Assembly (NCBI GenBank): GCA_019843655.1
Contig: JACDQD010000003.1
Coordinates: 8,434,925 to 8,498,924 of the forward strand
Direction: 5' to 3'
Origin: Lethocerus indicus
Lineage: Eukaryota > Arthropoda > Insecta > Hemiptera > Belostomatidae
DNA length: 64,000 nucleotides
This document shows, piece by piece, positions 55,616 to 64,000 of the stretch. Both the position numbers and the translations under genes were made by a program. The notes under the pieces were generated by a model. That model did no database searches. It saw only the letters and a list, made by a program, of their open reading frames with translations, and had not been told where the DNA came from. Numbering within the stretch: position 1 is the stretch's first letter; the number at the start of each line of letters is the position of its first letter.

Positions 55616-55940
55616 ACATGGGGAACGCGATGCGGCTGCTGGAGCTGCAGGCGCACATCATCAAGTTGAACGATGAGATCCGGATGAAAGATCAGATCAT
55701 AAGCGATCTCCGGTCGCACCTGGACAAGTTCCAGTCGGTGTTCCCCTTCCACATGGCGGCCAACCACAACAACAATAATAACAATAACAACAATATCGGT
55801 AGCGGAGGGACGTTGGAGGACGGGGGCGGGGGCGGTGAGGTGGGCCGCCCCAGGAAGCAGAGGGCCCAGGGCATATCGGCCGAACCCACCCAGGACCTGG
55901 GCCAAGAGCACAAGTTTACCATTCACCCCAAGAACGACAG
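55616..55940 (+). CDS. for: foraging (cGMP-dependent protein kinase), second coding exon: leucine zipper and autoinhibitory segment
   Basis: Numbered from the upstream exon, this encodes Asp44 to Asp151 plus two bases of codon 152. Residues 48-85 form an amphipathic coiled coil with Leu/Ile at heptad-like positions (LLELQ, IIKLNDEI, IISDLRSHL). This is the PKG dimerisation zipper, which in the family also binds anchoring partners. Residues 89-121 are low-complexity: nine Asn (95-103), then a Gly/Glu-rich run. Residues 122-134 (PRKQRAQGISAEP) are the autoinhibitory pseudosubstrate region, near-identical to animal PKG I; the Ser is a known autophosphorylation position in mammals. The acceptor is a pyrimidine-rich tract ending TTGTACAG at 55615. 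The donor is CAG|GTAGGT at 55941, phase 2. The exon is GC-rich compared with its AT-rich flanks. The next exon, expected to begin the ELIK..ILDNDFMKNL region, is not in the window. Antisense open frames at 55567..55926 and 55692..55922 are shadows of this exon. Confidence 0.96.
55768..55794 (+). repeat. for: AAC/AAT codon repeat encoding nine Asn
   Basis: Mixed AAC and AAT codons give Asn 95-103 between the zipper and autoinhibitory segment. The mixed codons suggest an older tract rather than a recent pure slippage expansion. Confidence 0.95.
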
Positions 55941-56826
55941 GTAGGTCATACGTCTAAATATATTTCGCATCCACGAGCATTTTCTATCTGAATATAAAAA
56001 GGACTTTCCTGTCAAATTGTGATTTTTTTTCTCCACTCGTCTGTATCATCCGGTTTTGACTTCTCGCCCAAGTTAGTAGCATTCTGTCAATCAGATATTA
56101 AGGTGTTGTATGACGGCTATCGATATTTCAACCCGTTACTACAGCCACTGTATTGGTGCTATAGAGGAGATAAGAAATCGCAAGAGTAATGATGTGCGGA
56201 TATAAGTTGGAGGTCCGCATTGTATAAATCTGAACTATTATTAATAGTATGCTGATCTTTGTGATATAGTGACTGAGGAAAGAATAGACCATCTCCTTTT
56301 AGTCAGATTATGAAGGTGCAGAAATGTTAGTGACGACGTAAGATCATTTACACAAGTGTTATGTTTGGTGGACCTGCTATATGTTATAATTCTGTTGATA
56401 ATCTGAGAAACGCATTGCGATTGTTAGGTCTCCACTCTAACCGGACAATGTTATCAGGTTTTTTACATGAACTTCGAAAATTCACTTGTAAGAACGTGAG
56501 TGGCCGCCAATAAATAAGCATTTCTTAATCACTAGACAATATTCACCTCGGACTTTTCACATTGGAAATTATCTTATCAAAATTCGAAATGATTCGGTTC
56601 ACAATTTTTGTTGACCCGACGCTTGTTCCTTTATGCTTGCAGCAGATTCGTTCATTCAAACGAATACAAACAATCGCCATGTGGCTTCCATCTGGTGAAG
56701 TAAGGGGGGGGGACTGTCTTAATGACTTTCAGTGTGTAAGCAAAATGTTTATGCAGTTATATTCGAAAGGAATTGACTGAAATGAACTTTCCTCCTTGTG
56801 GGGATAAATTTTAATTATTATTTAAA

Positions 56827-56855
56827 CTTCATGTCAAAATAAATTTGACATGAAG
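56827..56855. repeat. Perfect 12-bp inverted repeat (hairpin)
   Basis: Arms CTTCATGTCAAA and TTTGACATGAAG are separated by five bases, with no mismatch. The arms are too short for a microRNA precursor, and no T-run follows as a terminator. It is a cruciform candidate or a palindromic binding site in intron 2. Confidence 0.85.
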
Positions 56856-59299
56856 CCGTTTTATCGTAGCTTTATAAAATCTATTCGCATCATCTGCAAT
56901 AATATTTTCAAAGTAATTATATTGGACCTTGTTTTTATTTGTAAATGTGGATAAGGGATTCCTGTGTACAATTGGTAATTCTTCATTTTAATCTCGGCCC
57001 GACAAACAAATGCCGGAATAATTTGTTATTACAGTTTTTCTTTTCGCCCTAATTTGTCTCTTTCAACCTCGTTGAAAAAACGTTGGAATCTAGTATATCG
57101 CCTTGATATCATCCTTGAAACGGCCTTAACACTTGAAATATACCGAAACTGATTTACACCGAATTAGTAAAACCCATTATCAGAAATTAGTGGATCAATA
57201 AATTGTCCTCCAATAAATCCAAATCCAGAATTGAAATTTCAATGACTCGGGTGGATTGGGATTTAAAATTGGTTGTCGAGAAATACAAATTAAATCAGTG
57301 GAATAATTTTATATACATTCCTTGATATATGGGCCACAATTTTTCTTCATATTTCATCGTTATTGGATATTAAGTAAATTTATTTTTATCGTTCCAGCAA
57401 TATATTTCTTTTCTATTGCTCGATCGGCCCGAGCTTAGACCGTTTTCAGCGTCGGAACTATTTCAGTTCGGTTTGTAGTTCATAGACTTCATACTTCTTC
57501 ATTTGTTTTTGTTTATGCTGTTTTGAAAACAAATTTATGGAAATTTCGGTGCAAGCAAAAATCTGTTTTTGGTTTTATATTGTTTAGCTTGTATACACTT
57601 TATTCGACTATACATATTGCTTATTTTGTGGAAACAAAACTGTATGAGTGCAACTATTAACTGGGCACGTTGATGCGGGTTTTATTTTGGGTTTCAGTCA
57701 AATGACACGTACGGTGAGATAAGCGCTCTCGACGGTTCGAAATCAGCTCTAGCACTGTTGAATCGAGTGCCCATTTTATGGGTTACCCAATAAACTAGTT
57801 GTTCAGGTGCCCGGGTTTTTAAAGATAAGAAATATTCAATTGGCTGTCGGTCGCTTGTACTCCAGAGAGTGATGCAGATGATAGTGGACACATGTTCTTT
57901 CTTTCCAGAAATTTGCCCTTTTCCATCAGGTTTAAATAGAATTTTGGAATCAGGCTAACAGGATTTTTCAGAAATAAGTTTCAAATTATAATTTAGTTGT
58001 GCTTAATGTATTACTGTGCTCAGAGTAGTGGATATTACAACTGACATAATTTACAAAACTATATAACTTCATGGTTCAGGTATTACTTTTACGCTATCGT
58101 GTGTATAGTATGATTATACAGATATATAAAATGTATTGAGACGTTTTGAAATTTTCATTCGATGACGTGGTATTCGTTGGCTAAACATTTTCGCATTCTA
58201 TTCTATCTGTAAAGAGCCTAATTTGTTGTGCCTTTAACTAAAGTTCAGCAAGCATACTACTATATAATACAACAATACAGCAAATCATATAATCTTCCGT
58301 TCGTGATCCAAAACAATACGATTTCTTAATGTATAATAAAAAATGCATACTATTCTTATGGAGCGAATATTGCGGCATGATTTAGGCATTACTGCTGCCG
58401 CAGATAACAATTAGGTTTCAGTAAGGTATAAAAAAGTTTAGTTGTTTATAGGTTGCAATGTTGGATACACCGCGAAGATAATTCAGCATCAGCTGACGAT
58501 TTACGGCGTTCTAATTTAAAATAGCTGTTCGTCACTAGAACCGCGTCGGTGTTCTTAAAATAGAGTTCTCAACTGTAGACGTTTTGACGCCAGACATTTC
58601 CCGCTCTTGGTAAGATCTCAATTGGCAAAGCTCTACCCGACTCGTCGGCCAAATACTATTCCTCGAAATTTGTATTTTGGTTCAAAGAGTTAATTCGTTA
58701 TAAATATATAAAATATTGGCCACTGTTTATAATTATTTATTTAGAGGTTACAGATTATTTAGGCAGACATTTTTCCATAGGTTATAACAATAAACAAAAA
58801 TGTTTCGGAATATCTCATTTTTCGCAATACCCGGATCATTAAGTTATAAATGTTGCTTACAGTATTTAATAATGTTTATGATTGCTATGGTCTTCTTATC
58901 CACAAAGGAACAATATAATCTGTCATTGAAGTTAGTCCGAAAATCAGTCCCATTTTTGGTTGCAAGTGTGTGTTTATTAATCTCAATAATTTATTGAGGC
59001 ATTGTTATTCTTCTCTACAGAATTAACGCCCGCTCTGTTTGATAGTTACTGTCAGTATGCATTACTGCTACTTATCAGTTCTTTCATTAATTCTTTTATA
59101 ATTGTTGTCTCAAGGACTGTCAGTATGACGCCAAATGTGTGTAACGGGAACGTGGCCTGGATTTTATTTTGATTGTCTTGTTTAAAAAGTACAGATATTT
59201 TAAGTAAAATTGAATATCTGTCGAAAGTAATTAATTGTAAGTGTTTAATAATCGCTTAAAGTATTTAATCAGCTTTAATTCGCGAATTAAAACATTCTG

Positions 59300-59504
59300 T
59301 TATCGAAGAAACGGGAAAGGGCCGCATTTTATTGAAAGGCGATTGTTATCGCAGTTTTTCGCAATTTTCCCCCTAACAGAAACGTTCCCATCGCAAGGGA
59401 AACGTGTTATCTGAGAGATCTCTTATCTGGAGCGTCGTCGAGTGGGTTGACGCCTGTGGAGGATTTACGGCTGCGGGGTCTGGACCCCCGCGGCGGCCGC
59501 CACA
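59300..59504 (+). promoter_or_regulatory. Possible alternative first exon in foraging intron 2
   Basis: A GC-rich block ends CCGCCACAG followed by GTAAAGA, a strong donor at 59505 on the foraging strand. There is no upstream ATG frame with a recognisable peptide, so it would be a noncoding 5' exon of a shorter isoform lacking the zipper. Short PKG isoforms of this kind exist in Drosophila. No clear initiator was found. Confidence 0.22.
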
Positions 59505-62500
59505 GGTAAAGATGACTTCATTTATCCCGAGTTCGCCTCTTCATGCAGCTCAAAGCACGCAGAAAGTTACCAAAATACGCTCCACATTTTTCTTTCTTCC
59601 TGTCTTCGAATGAATTAAAAATCAATCATGATGCATTTGTACTTTGTAATTAGGTATTTAAAAAATGAAAAATTCCGTACTGTAAACATAATTTTCTTCA
59701 GTCAATGTTGCAATCACGTTCTGCACATAATTTCTGTCTGAAAGCATTCGAAGTTCTTTTTATTAGGAATTTTATAGTGAAGTGTCACTTTTTGACGGGT
59801 GTAAAATAGAGGATTTCAATTTTTGTTCAACTCTTGAGAACGAGTTAATTACGCTAAATTTCCTCTTCTTTGTATCGAAGCTGGAGTTTATGAACGATTT
59901 GAACTAATGACTCAGAATCAGGAAAAATAAAGAATAAAATTTCTTTAGATTATGACGCGATCGTAACTTCTGTTACTATAGTATGAAAGCAGGTTGATAT
60001 GACAGTGTTTATCGAGGATTATGAGGGATCTATCCCTCAGTCAGTTGATACAAAGTAAATTAAAAAAACAAAACAAATACAAGTGGTTCTAATACCTTCT
60101 GTAATTCTTTCCAAACAACATTTATATTTAGTTTTATTTGTTAATTCCGATATTGGAGTGGCACTTTGGCATTGGGAAACCAGTTAGTATCGCACGACGG
60201 GAAACCTGTTATGTTAAAAATTCGAAATATGTTGATAAAACTGCGAACTGACGTCGGGTCAATCCGTGAAGGTGTATCGAACTTGGTTCCCTTATGGCAC
60301 GTATGACGTCGTCGTTACCGGGCCGGTTGAATCGCTCTCAGATAACTAGTTCAGATATAAATTCGAGCGTCAAGATAAACGACGGTGTCGCTCGGACCGA
60401 GTTTTAATGGACGGGAAGGCTATCAGTGACACGTCCCAGATAGCACACAATTTACGCGCCAACTTCCACTAATTTGGCCCCGGCAGTTCAGAATTCGATA
60501 TCAGCTTCCAGTAAACAGTATCAGAATATTTCCTGCCCTTGAAAAAACGTCTCGAGTCGGGGCTCTTTGATGTCTCACTTTCAATGGCTGTGACTAGCAG
60601 TAATCATTCATCTGACAGTTGGGAAACTTCCATCATTCTTATTTCGATTACAACGTATATTTCATTCGAAAACTAAAAAAAAGATTTCTCAATACAATAT
60701 GCGGAACTTTCCTTGCTTGTAATATTGCATCTTTCAGTTAGTTTCTTTTTAAAAAAAAGATGGTTAAATTATGTAAAAATTGGGATACCATGACTCTTCC
60801 TCACTTTTAGGGAACAATACCTCAATTTTACCTACCTACTTTTACAATACCTGCCACATTAAATCAAGTCCGTCACACATTCATTCTCAAATTTTAATCT
60901 ATTAATCAGATAAAATGTGCACACTTTTTGTCGGAAAGGCTGAAGAGGTGGCCATACTAAATGGGTTTGAACCATTGCACCTTTTTTCTGCCTGATATTT
61001 AGTTTTACACTTGATAATCTAATTATTTTGTTTCTTATCAATAACTGTTTCATAGTAAAAAATTTTTAGAAATAACTGTCTTATTGAAATGAATGCTTCT
61101 CTAGGTCACATATTTTTAACATTACTATTGCTAGCGTTTGTTTGGTTGAGAGAAAATAATTACGATCAATAATTTCTATTTCTATTGCAATTCATTATCA
61201 ATATTCTGATCTGTACAGTCGAGCAAACAGTTTTACTCGTAGCTATTTTCGAATTGCAACCTATATGATTGAGCGAAGGCACTATTTTAATCGCTTCAGA
61301 GAATGACGACGAGGCACGAAGTTACCATTAGAGGTTGCTCTGTCCGGATAGGTGTGTGGGGTGGTTCTGTGTGCCATGACATTGACAGATGTCCCGTGAC
61401 ATGCGTCACGGCCCATGCATGGGCTCCGTGTGAAGAATCCCGCAGCGCTCAGCATTACAAGCGGCGTCAAAGGTCCGGTTCCCGTCTCTCCTATTCATTT
61501 CATTTCCCTGTGGAGCTACAATTACTTTCACGTGCGGTTTTGTTTAAAAAAGAGATTCTAGCTTATTTTTATTATAATTCGTAAGCCTGACAGGGTTTGG
61601 AATATCTATGCGTGTGATATTCCACGCATCAGCTCGTGTGTTCTCCTCTTACTAATTTCGAGGCCAATTTCAATTATTTGTTATTGGCACACTGAATTAC
61701 TGAGGGTGTGAAGCCAAAATTGGTCTAGGGTGGGACAACACAACATAGAGTGCAAACCGAAATTCACGTATGAATTGAAACATTTTGTAATAACCTGAGA
61801 AAATATTTATAACGTTTTCGTGTACTTTAAGCTGATTTGCAAAAAGAATACTGGACGGTATCGTTGCAGTTCCGTGTGGTTTTAGGGGTGGTCAATCTGT
61901 TTTTTGTTCGTATAAATACTGGAATATGTAAGGACGTTAATGTCATTAAAATCGAGTCTGTGTGTTGAACTCTAATGTAGGACGCGTATTTGCATGCAGT
62001 TTACTATAAATATTCAAGAGAAAAGGGAGAATGACGTTGCGTCTGTTACAAGTGAGACGGGCGAAGACTAATGGGCTAAGTTAATGAACGCATTAGACGT
62101 AAGGAGTAGGACTACCGTCTGCTGAGATGTGGGGACCACCGGCCGCGAGGAATGACGGCTCACTCGTTATAGGCATTAATAGGCTATCCGATTTTATGAG
62201 CGGTTATGCTATCTAGTCGGCCTTAATTTTGGCTTAGGACGCTTCGTTTATTATTGCAGTTGGTGGCGATATTTCAAAGCAGTCCCCACCACCAACCACC
62301 CACGCACATCTCCAGTAGGTAAAAATATGTGCAGTATCCGATTATATTAGACCCCCTATTTCCGAAGGCCTGTATTAATTTTTATAGCATATTATGCAGA
62401 TAACTGACGGTAGGTATCCGCGTATTAAAAATCCGTTTTTAAAATTCTGGTTTTCTACTACCTTATCTGCATTCTTCTTCAAGAAATATAATTTCTTCAG

Positions 62501-62749
62501 ATTTGTGTGCTGGAAATTGGGGAATTTGTTGCAATTTACCCATCTGTGCGTGGAGGTCCTCCATCTCTCCTCTCATATTTTCGGGTCGTCACTGTCCGCC
62601 TACTTGAATGCTTCCGCGATGAGGAACTGACGTGAGCTACCTACAGTAACAGTGCTCCGATTACGGTTAGGCTAGTAAACTGAAGAAATAAATTCCGCTC
62701 TCATTTCTCCAGATACGCGGACCTTACACCGTGACTCCGGTATTCTTTA

Positions 62750-62990
62750 TCTGTGTTGGAAAAGCCTGTTGGAACGTTTGAGCCTGTGCCGTAGAGTGAC
62801 CCGGCGGTTATCTCGACCGACAGCTGTCTTCCAATGATTCCTTCCACCGTGAAATCGCTATTTATATACGGGCGGGCTCGACCCGATCCGCCCGCCGATT
62901 AGCGGACTCCTAATAGAGCCGAACACCAGTGCAATTAACCGGAATGTTCAAGTCACACAAAATAAGTGTGTGCAGCTGCCGCGACCGACA
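62750..62990. promoter_or_regulatory. GC-rich island with E-box and homeodomain cores
   Basis: CpG-rich sequence includes CAGCTG (62821..62826), GATTAGCGG and CTAATAG homeodomain cores, and a GGGCGGGC/GCCCGCC pair (62870..62895). Enhancer-like by motif density. Confidence 0.22.
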
Positions 62991-64000
62991 AACAATACAC
63001 AGCGGAATAAATAGATGGCGACGTCATAAAACTCGATGGAACATTCAGTAAAGTCACAGAATGTAGCCTTCTGATAACTTATATCTAAAACCAAAATTGA
63101 ATCCTGTGGAGGGCTACACTGTAGGCAGGACTGCTTACCAAACATGTTAAATTTAAAAACATATAATAATTTATCAAATAATATCAAAACAAAATAGAAC
63201 CTTTTTGTACTGGTGGACTCATTCATATTATTTTATTTTATTTTCTTAATCTTTTTTTAACTATAAATTAGAGAATAACCCGGACGAGTGTATCAATTTA
63301 TTCTTCATCGCTGAAATAGTTAATTTTGTTTATATTATAATTTGTGAAAAATCTATAGAATTGTTTCATGAATGACTGAATGGCGTATAAAAAGCTCTGA
63401 CAGCATTGAAATTTTCAGATGAACATAAAATGGAAAAAACATATAAAGTTAGGGTGGCGTTTGTAAAATTAAGTTCACGTTCGAATAATTAAATGTAAAT
63501 AATTTATGCCGTAAAGCATTCTTGTAGTCTTTAAGTGGAAAGGTAGCGCGCCGCTGGGTGCCAGTCGGGCATTAATCAGAAGACCGGTGGTCTTGTCCGG
63601 TCTCTCACACACGGTGGTAGGTCACTTACAGAACGGTGTAATCACTTTTAGTGATATTTATTTTTATTGACTTCTTTAATTTTTCTTTAAATGCGACTAC
63701 TCTATTTACATTTATTTTTTTGCTCATGCACAAACGTTTCCATTATCGCCCACCTACACTTCTCTTCGTGTTCTTACAACACTTTAGTAATTGAAAATTA
63801 ATAATTACATAATTAAAATCAATTTTATTTTTGTTGATACGTCATGCATACGGTTAATTCTCCCTCTCAACGTTATTCGTTATACATCAAGAATTTATTC
63901 GTAATGTTATATTCACCCGTTTCTAATGCCAGATGCGATATCTGTGTTCCTATGTGATAAACACAATACACAATGATACAATGCAAGCTACGTTTAATTT

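Larger units (their letters stand above)
55941..64000 (+). other. for: Start of foraging intron 2 (incomplete)
   Basis: Noncoding sequence following the phase-2 donor at 55941, at least 8 kb long and running off the window. I looked for a continuation encoding the ELIK/ILDNDFMKNL region of PKG and found none. It contains a 12-bp-arm hairpin at 56827..56855, a possible alternative first exon ending near 59504, and GC-richer islands at about 60.24-60.44, 62.04-62.33, 62.75-62.99 and 63.54-63.62 kb. The rest is AT-rich with no recognised feature. Confidence 0.75.

Noticed and set aside
55567..55926. Antisense open frames (119 and 76 codons) over the PKG exon
   Set aside because: The Leu/Val/Pro runs are the reverse complement of the Asn and Gly codon repeats of the real exon.

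Overview
This window is animal (insect) nuclear DNA. It is AT-rich and almost gene-empty, has introns, and lacks operon-like gene packing. The only gene I can identify is the insect foraging gene, a cGMP-dependent protein kinase (PKG, EC 2.7.11.12), on the + strand. Its second coding exon (55616..55940) is unmistakable: it encodes the N-terminal leucine zipper and the autoinhibitory RAQGISAEP segment. About 14.5 kb upstream I found a short exon (40974..41103). It starts with MRVCFGSLCF, which I recognise as the counterpart of the MR-x-CF-x-x-LCF start of one Drosophila foraging isoform. It ends at a phase-1 donor that joins exactly in frame to exon 2. The cyclic-nucleotide-binding and kinase domains must lie to the right, beyond 64000.

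Layout. 1..40.6 kb: no recognisable gene. It is AT-rich DNA with GC-richer islands of 150-700 bp. The strongest is a CpG- and GAGAG-rich promoter-like island at 14.85-15.54 kb. Others include a possible small 5' exon with a GTAAGT donor near 4.19 kb, an AACCGG motif cluster at 12.69-13.18 kb, and a 62-bp direct repeat pair 339 bp apart at 19.0-19.4 kb. 40.6-41.1 kb: GC-rich proximal promoter/5'UTR and first coding exon. 41.1-55.6 kb: intron 1, with several regulatory-looking islands. 55.6-55.9 kb: exon 2. 55.9-64 kb: the start of intron 2, with a possible alternative first exon near 59.5 kb.

How the parts work together (inference): this looks like the 5' half of a long, multi-promoter signalling gene. 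Distal and proximal promoters plus intronic enhancers would feed different 5' ends into a shared zipper/autoinhibitory exon. Multiple promoters are established for Drosophila foraging; here they are only suggested by sequence.

Limits. I could not run searches, gene prediction or base-composition counts. The species cannot be named; the DNA fits an insect with long introns. The longest open frames outside the PKG exons (136 and 124 codons) are about what chance gives in 64 kb of AT-rich DNA. I saw no tRNA with both promoter boxes, no rRNA, no CRISPR, and no transposon coding sequence.
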